From Burkholderiaceae bacterium (GTDB taxonomy: Bacteria > Pseudomonadota > Gammaproteobacteria > Burkholderiales > Burkholderiaceae_F), in NCBI GenBank assembly GCA_013813185.1, contig JACCSD010000278.1, forward strand, positions 1-6,814: DNA of 6,814 nucleotides, read 5' to 3'. The notes under the pieces are model-generated. The model was not told the DNA's origin, did not search any database, and was given only the letters and a program-made list of their open reading frames with translations. The translations under genes and the position numbers were made by a program. Shown here piece by piece: positions 1-6,002 of the stretch. Numbering within the stretch: position 1 is the stretch's first letter; every line of letters starts with the position of its first letter.

Positions 1-251
1 TGCCCACCCGCGTCGACGATGCGAAACAATCCGCTGCGCGCAAGGTCAGCGCGAATGATCGAATCAATCTCGGCCGGCGCCTGGCCGTTACGCGCGAAGT
101 TTGCGATAGAGATCGGAAACTGCTGACTGCCGACACCTGTGATCTCGACCCGCAACTGCGCGAGCGAGCTCGCTGGAAACGAAGCGAGTGCGAAAGCCGA
201 GCACAGAGCGCGGCGCGCGGAGGAAGCGGGTGCAAAGGTTTTATCTGACAT
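1..251 (-). CDS. tolB: Tol-Pal system protein TolB, N-terminal part (runs off left edge)
   Basis: TolB is a periplasmic beta-propeller protein that binds Pal and the TolA C-terminus and helps maintain outer-membrane integrity and constriction at division. Only the first 83 codons are in the window, read right to left from an ATG at 251. The protein starts MSDKTFAPAS, has an Arg-Arg pair at 13-14, a hydrophobic stretch and a likely signal-peptidase I site after SSLA (residues 28-31). The mature start QLRVEITGVGSQQFPISIA is typical of proteobacterial TolB, and IIRADLARSGLFRIVDAG (about 65-82) matches the conserved start of its N-terminal domain. It follows tolA by 55 nt in the same direction. 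No Shine-Dalgarno sequence precedes the ATG. The reading frame is open to the window edge. Identification is firm; the propeller itself lies outside. Confidence 0.93.
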   Translation of the reverse strand, partial: MSDKTFAPASSARRALCSAFALASFPASSLAQLRVEITGVGSQQFPISIANFARNGQAPAEIDSIIRADLARSGLFRIVDAGG

Positions 252-306
252 TGATTCGAGTATAGACAGCGGATAGCTTGCTAATGCGCTGCGGTCAAAA
301 TTGGGG
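252..306 (-). promoter_or_regulatory. tolA-tolB intergenic spacer with possible internal promoter
   Basis: This 55-nt gap is the only sizeable non-coding spacer inside the operon. On the minus strand it carries TATACT (264-259), a good match to a sigma70 -10 box, ending 7 nt before the tolB ATG. A TTGACC (298-293) also occurs, but it is 28 nt from that hexamer, too far to be its -35 box; 17 nt after TTGACC there is only a poor TATCCG. No hairpin followed by a T-run is seen, so the operon is probably read through. A separate promoter before tolB is known in E. coli, so an internal promoter is reasonable, but this assignment is inference from one hexamer. Confidence 0.3.
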
Positions 307-1098
307 TTACCGCTCCACGGGATCGAAGATCAAAGGAATTGAGCGCGGCACCGCACCACCTTCCTTCGGCCGCGGAAACGGATCGCAGCGCCGTATCGCC
401 CTTTCGACGGCCTGGTCGTACGCGGCCAGCCCGCTTGCCTTGAGCAACTTCGGTGCCCCAGCCTGCTCGCCTGTCGGCAGCAGGGTCACCTCGAACTCAG
501 CAATGAACTGTCGCGGTTTCGTCCCTTCCGGCACATTGAAGATGATGTGAGGACGAATGCAGCTGTTGATTTGCGCCGCATACCCTTCGGACAAGCCGCC
601 TGCGGCCGCGGGACGGGCGCCGGAGCCCGCCTGCGCCATCACGCGTTCCCGGGCGGCCTTGTCCAGGGCCTCGCGCTCGGCCAGCAGTTTTTTTTCATTC
701 GCCTTGGTCTCGTCTTTCTTCGGTGGATCGGGCGGCGCGACCTTCTTTGCCTCGACTTTCGGCGGGGGCGGCTCGACCTTCTTCGGCTCTACCTTTAACG
801 GAGGCGGCGTTTTCTTCGGCTCTATGACGATGTCTGCTTTCCGCGGCTCGGGTTCCGGCGGGGGTGGCTGTATAACAAGGGGTCGCGGAGGGGGAGGCGG
901 TGTCGGCTGCTGAATCGCAGCCGGCGGAAGCGTCCATAGCTCGGCCGACACCGTTCCGACCGGCTCGGTCTTCCAGCGCACCATGAAGGCGATCGCGATG
1001 AACAGCACGACGTGCGCCAGCAGCGACAGCGCAAAAGCCGGCCCGCTCCCCTTTTCCGGTGCGTGCCAGCGGTGACGAGCGCGCGCGGCGGACGGCAT
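307..1098 (-). CDS. tolA: Tol-Pal system protein TolA, short proline-rich form (263 aa)
   Basis: TolA is the energy-transmitting protein of the Tol-Pal machine: one inner-membrane helix that contacts TolQR, a periplasm-spanning middle, and a C-terminal domain that reaches TolB and Pal. Here a basic cytoplasmic N-terminus (about 1-22) precedes one membrane helix (about 23-41, AFALSLLAHVVLFIAIAFMV). A Pro/Lys/Glu/Val-rich linker follows (about 60-130, with PTPPPPPRP and repeated KVEPKK/KVEAKK units), then a charged helical stretch (about 130-155, NEKKLLAEREALDKAARERV) and the C-terminal domain (about 170-263, with LPTGEQAGAPKLLKASG and YDQAVERAI). At 263 residues it is much shorter than the 421-residue E. 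coli protein, whose middle is a long Ala/Lys/Glu helix; the Pro-rich linker replaces most of it. C180 and C239 flank the C-terminal domain. The ATG at 1098 is 8 nt beyond the tolR stop, with no strong ribosome-binding site. Confidence 0.93.
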   Translation of the reverse strand: MPSAARARHRWHAPEKGSGPAFALSLLAHVVLFIAIAFMVRWKTEPVGTVSAELWTLPPAAIQQPTPPPPPRPLVIQPPPPEPEPRKADIVIEPKKTPPPLKVEPKKVEPPPPKVEAKKVAPPDPPKKDETKANEKKLLAEREALDKAARERVMAQAGSGARPAAAGGLSEGYAAQINSCIRPHIIFNVPEGTKPRQFIAEFEVTLLPTGEQAGAPKLLKASGLAAYDQAVERAIRRCDPFPRPKEGGAVPRSIPLIFDPVER

Positions 1099-1106
1099 GT
1101 CAAACG

Positions 1107-1529
1107 CTACTGCGCCGGACGCAACGACAGCCCCACGCTTTGCACGCCCGCGTTCTGCAGAACACTCATCACCCCAATCACCGCGTCGTACTGAACCTTC
1201 GAGTCGGCTTCGATGACCACAGGAATCTTCGGATCTCCTTTTTGACGGCTTTGGACGGCGGCCCGCAGCTCCCCCTTCTGAACAGCGGTTTCAACCCCGG
1301 CATCCAACAAAGAAATCCGACCGTCGCTCCGAACGACCACCCGCACTGGCAGCCCTTTCTGTTGCCCCGCTTTGGCGACCGTGGGCAGGTCGACCACGCC
1401 CGGATTCACGAACGGCGCCGCAACCATCAAAATGACGACCAGCACGAGCATCACATCGACGTACGGCACGACGTTGATGTCCGCCATCAGGCGGCGGCGT
1501 TTGCCGGAGCGACGCGCAACCAGTGCCAT
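1107..1529 (-). CDS. tolR: Tol-Pal motor protein TolR (ExbD/TolR family, 140 aa)
   Basis: TolR is the smaller stator-type subunit of the TolQR proton channel that energises TolA at the inner membrane. The sequence shows a basic N-terminus (RRSGKRRRLMADINVVPYVD) and a single membrane helix (about 24-41). Asp25, inside VVPYVDVMLVLVVILM, corresponds to the essential proton-carrying Asp23 of E. coli TolR. A periplasmic domain follows with PGVVDLPTV, and the C-terminus is GVQSVGLSLRPAQ. Length is normal for the family (E. coli 142). The ATG at 1529 shares its first base with the tolQ TGA stop (TGATG), so translation is probably coupled to tolQ. ExbD is the main alternative, but tolA and tolB next door decide for TolR. 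Confidence 0.96.
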   Translation of the reverse strand: MALVARRSGKRRRLMADINVVPYVDVMLVLVVILMVAAPFVNPGVVDLPTVAKAGQQKGLPVRVVVRSDGRISLLDAGVETAVQKGELRAAVQSRQKGDPKIPVVIEADSKVQYDAVIGVMSVLQNAGVQSVGLSLRPAQ

Positions 1530-2218
1530 CAGGTTGAGTGTTTATGGCGCTGCAGGATGTTCAAAAATTCTTCCATGAAGCTCTCAAAACGATTGGCCAG
1601 CCGATCGATGTCGTTTGCAAACCGGTTGTAAGCAACCACCGCCGGTATGGCTGCAAACAGACCGATCGCGGTCGCGACCAGCGCCTCGGCAATGCCGGGC
1701 GCCACGCTCGCTAGATTGGCCTGCTGCAGATTCGACAGACCGGTAAACGCATGCATGATTCCCCAGACCGTGCCGAACAGCCCTATATACGGGCTGACCG
1801 ACCCCACAGACGCCAGGAAATTGAGCCGCGCTTCGAGCGCGTCCATTTCACGCTGGTAGGCAGCGCGCATCGCGCGGCGCGCGCCGTCGAGCATGGCCGG
1901 CCGATCTTCCGAAGTGGCTGCCCGCGCCCGCAGCTTCAGGTATTCACTCATACCCGCTTCGAAGATGCGCTCCTCAGCCCCGGCCTTGCGGCGCGGATTG
2001 GACGCGATCTCGTACAGCCGCGACAGATCGGCGCCGCCCCAGAACTGCTTTTCGAAATCATTGGTCTCGCGTTTCGCGCGCTTGATCGAGAACTGCTTCT
2101 GGAAGATTGCGGTCCACGAGGCAATCGAAAGAAAGGCGAGCAGCAACATCACGATTTGCACGACCAGCGTGGCTTGTGTGATCAGCGAAAGAATCGAAAG
2201 GTCGGCGGTGGGTGTCAT
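1529..2218 (-). CDS. tolQ: Tol-Pal motor protein TolQ (MotA/TolQ/ExbB family, 229 aa)
   Basis: TolQ forms the pentameric inner-membrane channel that houses TolR and uses the proton gradient to drive TolA. Three membrane helices are visible: about 17-38 ([19 protein letters not shown]), 136-158 and 172-196. Between the first two lies a large charged cytoplasmic loop. The family signatures are present: [21 protein letters not shown] (139-158) carries Thr150, and [20 protein letters not shown] (175-194) carries Thr183; these correspond to the channel threonines T145 and T178 of E. coli TolQ. Length matches E. coli (230). The ATG at 2218 overlaps the ybgC stop by 4 nt (ATGA) and is preceded by a weak GGAAA about 1-5 nt upstream, so coupling to ybgC is likely. 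ExbB is excluded by context. Confidence 0.97.
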   Translation of the reverse strand: MTPTADLSILSLITQATLVVQIVMLLLAFLSIASWTAIFQKQFSIKRAKRETNDFEKQFWGGADLSRLYEIASNPRRKAGAEERIFEAGMSEYLKLRARAATSEDRPAMLDGARRAMRAAYQREMDALEARLNFLASVGSVSPYIGLFGTVWGIMHAFTGLSNLQQANLASVAPGIAEALVATAIGLFAAIPAVVAYNRFANDIDRLANRFESFMEEFLNILQRHKHST

Positions 2219-2637
2219 GTTTCCAGTTGAGGCAGTTGCTCGACCGCTGCGCGCAGCAAAGGCGGCATCGGCATAGGAATCAGGCTGGTCGATTCGATGC
2301 AGCCGGCCCGCACCCGCGCGGTAGCCAACACCGTGTCGGCGCGCCTGGCCGTCTGGTCGAAGACAATCGACGCGCTGCCGGCCCGAGCCACGCGCACGTC
2401 CACATCAATCACATCGTCGAGCCTGGCCGGCTGCTTGAAATCGCACCCGACGCGCGCAATGACAAATCGCAGACCCAGTTCGTCGGCCACTTGCTGCTGC
2501 TCGAATCCCACCGAGCGCAGCCATTCGGTGCGCGCCCGCTCGAAGAACTTGAGGTAGTTGGCGTAGTAGACGATGCCGCAGGTGTCCGTGTCTTCGTAGT
2601 AAACGCGGATCGTCCAGGTAAAGGGTTTATCGGGCAC
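2215..2637 (-). CDS. ybgC: Tol-Pal-associated acyl-CoA thioesterase YbgC (140 aa)
   Basis: YbgC is a cytoplasmic hot-dog-fold thioesterase of the 4-hydroxybenzoyl-CoA thioesterase family. It hydrolyses acyl-CoA thioesters in vitro and is encoded with tolQRAB in most proteobacteria; its link to Tol function is not settled. The N-terminal signature is clear: [20 protein letters not shown] (6-25) with the catalytic Asp18, followed by [20 protein letters not shown] (26-45). The segment [20 protein letters not shown] (54-73) is also typical. Length is as expected (E. coli 134). The start is GTG at 2637: an in-frame TGA lies 18-16 nt before it and no ATG fits, so GTG is the only standard choice, although no Shine-Dalgarno sequence is evident. 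It is the first gene of the visible tol operon and diverges from the ABC transporter genes. Confidence 0.95.
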   Translation of the reverse strand: MPDKPFTWTIRVYYEDTDTCGIVYYANYLKFFERARTEWLRSVGFEQQQVADELGLRFVIARVGCDFKQPARLDDVIDVDVRVARAGSASIVFDQTARRADTVLATARVRAGCIESTSLIPMPMPPLLRAAVEQLPQLET

Positions 2638-2640
2638 GAG

Positions 2641-2670
2641 AATCGCGATGGATCATTCGCGAATTTTTTT
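2641..2670. repeat. Inverted repeat with adjacent T-run next to the ybgC start
   Basis: TCGCGA occurs at 2643-2648 and again at 2657-2662, and the second copy sits in the 10-bp palindrome ATTCGCGAAT (2655-2664). The two copies can pair as a 6-bp stem with an 8-nt loop, extended by two A-T pairs if one base is bulged. Seven T residues (2664-2670) follow on the plus strand. In the ybgC direction the stem would lie in the 5' leader, ending 5 nt before the GTG start. It could act as a weak plus-strand terminator, a leader hairpin limiting ybgC translation, or a protein site. The pairing is seen; the role is guesswork. Confidence 0.3.
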
Positions 2671-2681
2671 GCTTGCACCGC

Positions 2682-2687
2682 AGTATA
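2682..2687 (-). promoter_or_regulatory. Candidate -10 box for the ybgC-tol operon
   Basis: On the minus strand this reads TATACT, one mismatch from the sigma70 -10 consensus, inside an AT-rich island (2661-2690) that stands out from the GC-rich surroundings. Transcription would begin around 2675, leaving a leader of about 38 nt before the ybgC GTG. No convincing -35 hexamer is found 16-18 bp upstream. It is the best promoter candidate for the tol operon in the window, by inspection only. Confidence 0.4.
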
Positions 2688-2692
2688 AAGGC

Positions 2693-2720
2693 GCTAGCAC
2701 ACGCGCTCGCTGGGCTAGCC
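2693..2720. promoter_or_regulatory. Two GCTAGC palindromes spaced 21 bp (possible operator)
   Basis: GCTAGC occurs at 2693-2698 and 2714-2719; the second copy extends to the 8-bp palindrome GGCTAGCC (2713-2720). Their centres are 21 bp apart, close to two helical turns, and both lie in the divergent intergenic region upstream of the candidate ybgC -10 box and of the transporter gene. That arrangement suits a regulator binding one face of the DNA, but no known operator is recognised and chance is possible. Confidence 0.25.
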
Positions 2721-2748
2721 GAGTGCATGGTGGGCTGGCGATGGCAAT

Positions 2749-2754
2749 TAGAAT
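2749..2754 (+). promoter_or_regulatory. Weak candidate -10 box for the ABC transporter operon
   Basis: TAGAAT matches five of six positions of the sigma70 -10 consensus and lies in a short AT-rich patch (CAATTAGAAT). It would place the transcript start near 2761, about 30 nt before the chosen ATG of the binding-protein gene. No -35 hexamer of any quality is found at 16-18 bp. This is a suggestion only. Confidence 0.22.
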
Positions 2755-2770
2755 CGCGCAGTCACACGGG

Positions 2771-2794
2771 ACGAACGGCGGAACGAACGGCGAT
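2771..2794 (+). repeat. 12-bp tandem duplication before the binding-protein start
   Basis: ACGAACGGCGGA (2771-2782) is followed directly by ACGAACGGCGAT (2783-2794), two copies differing in the last two bases. The second copy ends within the chosen ATG start codon at 2793. The repeat covers the place where a ribosome-binding site would be; only purine-containing GGCGGA is seen there, so initiation looks weak. It probably arose by local duplication. Confidence 0.55.
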
Positions 2795-5024
2795 GCGACA
2801 GGCGGGCTGGCTGATATCAATGGGGTTGACCGTTGCTTTCCTGGCGGCGTGCGATCGGATCACCAACAGCCCGCACGCCGCTGGCGCCGAGCAGACGAAC
2901 ACGTTTTTCACTGCGTTCGAGGAGCGCTCGCCGCGGTATATCGACCCTACTGCGTCCTACGCCCTCGATGAAACCCCGTTCACGTATTCGGTGTATGAGC
3001 CGCTTTATCGCTTCCACTATCTAAAGCGGCCTTATGAAATCGTGCCCCGGATTGCAGAGGCAGTTGCGGTGCCGCACTATCTCGACAAGGCCGGCAACAA
3101 ACTGCCTGCCGATGCGCGCGGCGAAGACATCGGCGAGGCGGTGTACGACATCAAGATCAAGCGCGGCGTTCGCTATGCGCCGCACCCGGCGTTCACGCGC
3201 GACGCCAACGGGAAGTATCGGTACCACGCGCTGACCGCTGCCGAGTCGGCCAACAAACGCACGCCTTTCGATTTTGCTGATCCTGGAACGCGCGAGCTGA
3301 CCGCGCACGACTACGTGTATGCGATTCGCCGGCTGGCGACGACGCGCATCAAGTCGGCATCCTTCGCTTTGATGGCGGAGCACATCGTCGGGCTCAAGGA
3401 GTACGGTGAGCGGATCGCAGCCGTGGACAAGGAGTTGCGTAAGGGTGTGGATCCGGCGAGCCGCGATCTGCCGTTTCTCGACTTCCGGCAACACGAGCTC
3501 GCCGGAGCGCAGGCGGTCGATGACTACACCCTGCGCATTCGGCTGAAAGGCAAGTACCCGCAGTTCAAATATTGGTTGTCGATGCCGTTTTTCGCGCCCA
3601 TTCCGTGGGAGGCGGACGCGTTCTACGCGCAACCGGGTTTCGCCGGAAAGAATTTGTCGCTGAACTTTTGGCCGGTTGGCACCGGTCCCTACATGCTGGT
3701 CGAGTATCAGGAAAACCGACGCCACGTACTCGAGCGCAACCCGAATTTTGCGGGCGACACGTATCCGTGTGAGGGTGAAGACGCCGACAAGGCGGCTGGC
3801 CTGCTGGCCGATTGCGGCAAACCGATCCCGCTTATCGACCGTATCGTGATGGCGATCGAGAAGGAACGAATTCCGCAGAAGGCAAAGTTTCTGCAGGGGT
3901 ATTACGACGTTCCGGTGACCTACCGGTTCGACACGCTGCTCGAATTCGATTTCGACTTCAAGAACTCGGAAGAAGTCGCGCAAATGTTTCGTGAGCGCGG
4001 CGTGCAGATGCCGCGCACGCTCGAAATCTCCAACTGGTACGTCGGTTTCAATTGGCTCGATCCTGTCGTCGGCAAGGGCGACACGCCCGATCAACAGATC
4101 CGCAATCGCAAGCTGCGGCAGGCCTTGTCGATCGCGATCGATTGGGAGGAATTCGTCCGCGTGTTCGAGAGCAAGGCGGCGGGCGAACCTGCCATGGGAC
4201 CGGTGCCCCCGGGGGTGTACGGCTTTCGCAAAGACGCGATCAATCGCGTCGTCTACGACGTGGTCGACGGCAAGCCGCGCCGCAAATCGATCGAAGTCGC
4301 GAAGAAGCTGCTCGCCGAGGCAGGCTACCCCGATGGCCGCGACGCCAGGACCGGCGCACCGCTGGTGCTGAACTACGACTACCAGCGCGCGCTGACGCCA
4401 GAGCTGAAGGCCGAAGTCGAATGGATGGTGAGGCAGTACGCAAAGATCGGGGTGCAGTTGGAGATCCGCGCGACCGATTTCAACCGGTTCCAGGAGAAAG
4501 CAGAAAAAGGATCGCTACAGATCTTCTGGTGGGGGTGGTTTGCCGACTATCCGGACGCCGAAAATTTTCTGTTCCTGCTGTACGGGCCGAACTCAAAGGC
4601 ATTGACCGGAGGCAACGGCGAAAATTCATCCAACTACCAGAATGCGGAGTTCGACAAGCTGTTCGAAGAGCTGAAGTTTCTCGACGACGTGCCTCGCAAG
4701 CAGCAGGTGATCGATCGCATGGTCGCGATTACGCAGGAGGATGCCGCATGGGCGTTCGGCTACAACCCGTATGCCGGCACCGTCCACCAGCAGTGGGTCG
4801 GTAACGTCAAGCCTGGGCCCCTGGTCAACGATCGGTTGATGTACATGAAGGTCGATCCGGTATTGCGCGCAGCGAAGATTGCGCAATGGAACAACCCGAT
4901 CTGGTGGCCGGTCGCAGTCATTGTGCTGGTGCTGATGGCGGCTGTCGTCCCGGCCTTCCGCACCTGGAAACGGCGCGAGCGCGAGAACGCAGCGCGCGGG
5001 CTCGCGATCGGCGGGGCCGAGTAG
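2793..5024 (+). CDS. Peptide-type ABC transporter substrate-binding lipoprotein with C-terminal membrane helix (743 aa)
   Basis: This is a family-5 solute-binding protein (DppA/OppA type) that would capture a peptide-like ligand in the periplasm and deliver it to the two permeases encoded just downstream. From the ATG at 2793 the protein begins MRQAGWLISMGLTVAFLAAC, a lipoprotein signal with lipobox LAAC and lipidated Cys20. The frame is open back to a TTG at 2673, but that start would bury the signal behind 40 residues, so it is rejected. Family signatures follow: LTAHDYVYAIRR (169-180), VGTGPY (295-300), LRQALSIAID (441-450) and WFADYPDAENFL (582-593). Two oddities stand out. A hydrophobic helix at 704-722 is followed by RTWKRRERE, so the C-terminus probably crosses the inner membrane. 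Cys326 and Cys341 are the only other cysteines and may form a disulfide. It is longer than usual (DppA 535). The ligand cannot be told from sequence. Confidence 0.9.
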   Translation: MRQAGWLISMGLTVAFLAACDRITNSPHAAGAEQTNTFFTAFEERSPRYIDPTASYALDETPFTYSVYEPLYRFHYLKRPYEIVPRIAEAVAVPHYLDKAGNKLPADARGEDIGEAVYDIKIKRGVRYAPHPAFTRDANGKYRYHALTAAESANKRTPFDFADPGTRELTAHDYVYAIRRLATTRIKSASFALMAEHIVGLKEYGERIAAVDKELRKGVDPASRDLPFLDFRQHELAGAQAVDDYTLRIRLKGKYPQFKYWLSMPFFAPIPWEADAFYAQPGFAGKNLSLNFWPVGTGPYMLVEYQENRRHVLERNPNFAGDTYPCEGEDADKAAGLLADCGKPIPLIDRIVMAIEKERIPQKAKFLQGYYDVPVTYRFDTLLEFDFDFKNSEEVAQMFRERGVQMPRTLEISNWYVGFNWLDPVVGKGDTPDQQIRNRKLRQALSIAIDWEEFVRVFESKAAGEPAMGPVPPGVYGFRKDAINRVVYDVVDGKPRRKSIEVAKKLLAEAGYPDGRDARTGAPLVLNYDYQRALTPELKAEVEWMVRQYAKIGVQLEIRATDFNRFQEKAEKGSLQIFWWGWFADYPDAENFLFLLYGPNSKALTGGNGENSSNYQNAEFDKLFEELKFLDDVPRKQQVIDRMVAITQEDAAWAFGYNPYAGTVHQQWVGNVKPGPLVNDRLMYMKVDPVLRAAKIAQWNNPIWWPVAVIVLVLMAAVVPAFRTWKRRERENAARGLAIGGAE

Positions 5025-6002
5025 TTGGGCGCTTATATCCTTCGCCGCTGCCTGTATGCAGTGCTGATTCTGGTGGGCGTCAACCTGTTGACGTTCACGC
5101 TGTTCTTCGCGGTCAACTCGCCCGACAACATCGCTCGGCTCAACATCGGCGGCAAGCGCGTCACGGCCGAAGCGATCGAGCAGTGGAAGGCCTCACACGG
5201 CTACAACAAGCCGCTGTGGTTCAACCGCGAAGCCGAGGGCGCCGGAAAAATTACCGACACTATTTTTTTTGATCGTTCACTGCGGCTGTTTACGCTCGAT
5301 TTCGGCTCGACCGACAGCGGGCGTGATCTGCGGCACGAGATCGGCACCCGGATCCTGGTCAGCCTGACGCTCGCCGGGCCGATGTTGCTGCTGACCGTGA
5401 TCGTCGGCATTGCGTTCTCTTTGCTGCTGGTGTTTTTTCGCGCCAGCTATCTCGACTTCTGGGGCACCGTGCTGTGCGTTGTCATGATGTCGATCTCGAG
5501 CCTGTTCTACATCATCATGGCGCAGTGGTTCTTCGGCAAGATGCTGAAGCTGGTGCCGCTGTCGGGCTTCGTGCCGGGCCTCAGTTTGCTGAAGTTTCTT
5601 GCGCTGCCGATCATCGTCGGCATCATTTTTCAACTCGGCTCGGAAGCGCGACTTTTTCGCGCGATGCTGCTCGAGGAAGCGAACAAGGACTATGTTCGCA
5701 CCGCACGCTCGAAGGGACTATCCGAAGCAGTCGTGCTGTTTCGCCATGTGCTGCGCAATACGTGGTTGCCGGTGCTGACGCACGTCAGCGCGCTGTTGCC
5801 GTACGCGTTTCTGGGCTCGATCGTGTTCGAGTCGTTCTTCGGCATTCCCGGACTCGGCACCTACGTGATCGAGGCGATCGCCGGGCAGGATTTCGCGATC
5901 GTGCACGTCATGGTGTTCCTGGGCTCGCTGCTGTACATCCTCGCGTATCTGGCGACCGACATCGCGTACACGTTCGTCGATCCGAGAGTGCGGCTTGCCT
6001 AA
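5025..6002 (+). CDS. Peptide-type ABC transporter permease, DppB/YejB-like (325 aa)
   Basis: This is the first of two inner-membrane subunits forming the translocation channel. It has an N-terminal helix (about 9-29) after MGAYILRR, an 80-residue periplasmic loop, then helices near 112-138, 145-170, 186-204, 250-270 and 293-315. The coupling loop that contacts the ATPase is clear: EEANKDYVRTARSKGLSEAV (217-236) followed by FRHVLRN (239-245). IPGLGTYV (274-281) and the C-terminal YTFVDPRVRLA are typical of the DppB/OppB/YejB group. The start is TTG at 5025, directly after the binding-protein TAG stop; it is chosen because MGAYILRR is the usual beginning of this family, with only a weak GGCGGGG upstream. 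Translation is probably coupled. A run of eight T (5263-5270) encodes part of I80-F81-F82. From memory, the N- and C-terminal wording resembles YejB, but gene-level assignment is not justified. Confidence 0.92.
   Translation: MGAYILRRCLYAVLILVGVNLLTFTLFFAVNSPDNIARLNIGGKRVTAEAIEQWKASHGYNKPLWFNREAEGAGKITDTIFFDRSLRLFTLDFGSTDSGRDLRHEIGTRILVSLTLAGPMLLLTVIVGIAFSLLLVFFRASYLDFWGTVLCVVMMSISSLFYIIMAQWFFGKMLKLVPLSGFVPGLSLLKFLALPIIVGIIFQLGSEARLFRAMLLEEANKDYVRTARSKGLSEAVVLFRHVLRNTWLPVLTHVSALLPYAFLGSIVFESFFGIPGLGTYVIEAIAGQDFAIVHVMVFLGSLLYILAYLATDIAYTFVDPRVRLA

Noticed and set aside
760..960. Repeat-rich DNA with many CGGCGG and CTTCTTCGGC units, at first sight a tandem array
   Set aside because: It is the codon pattern of the Pro/Lys/Glu/Val linker of TolA; the units are degenerate and unevenly spaced, so no separate DNA element is needed.
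1059..1631. Open plus-strand frame of 190 codons antisense to tolR and tolQ
   Set aside because: Both tolR and tolQ are certain on the minus strand; the His/Arg/Asn-rich product matches no family I recognise.
2641..2670. Intrinsic terminator on the plus strand
   Set aside because: The stem is only 6 bp with a bulge if extended, and no plus-strand gene ends here, so a terminator call is not justified; it is listed only as an inverted repeat.
2673..2792. Forty-codon N-terminal extension of the binding protein from a TTG at 2673
   Set aside because: It would place the lipoprotein signal peptide 40 residues inside the protein and its start would fall in the likely promoter region. The ATG at 2793 gives a standard signal with lipobox.
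3021..4094. Open frame of 357 codons on the minus strand, antisense to the substrate-binding protein gene
   Set aside because: It mirrors a clearly coding plus-strand gene with conserved motifs throughout. Long antisense open frames are expected in GC-rich coding DNA, and its protein shows no recognisable domain.
5277..5633. Open minus-strand frame of 118 codons rich in Gln, His and Arg
   Set aside because: Antisense to conserved membrane helices of the first permease; the composition is the complement of hydrophobic codons, not a real protein.
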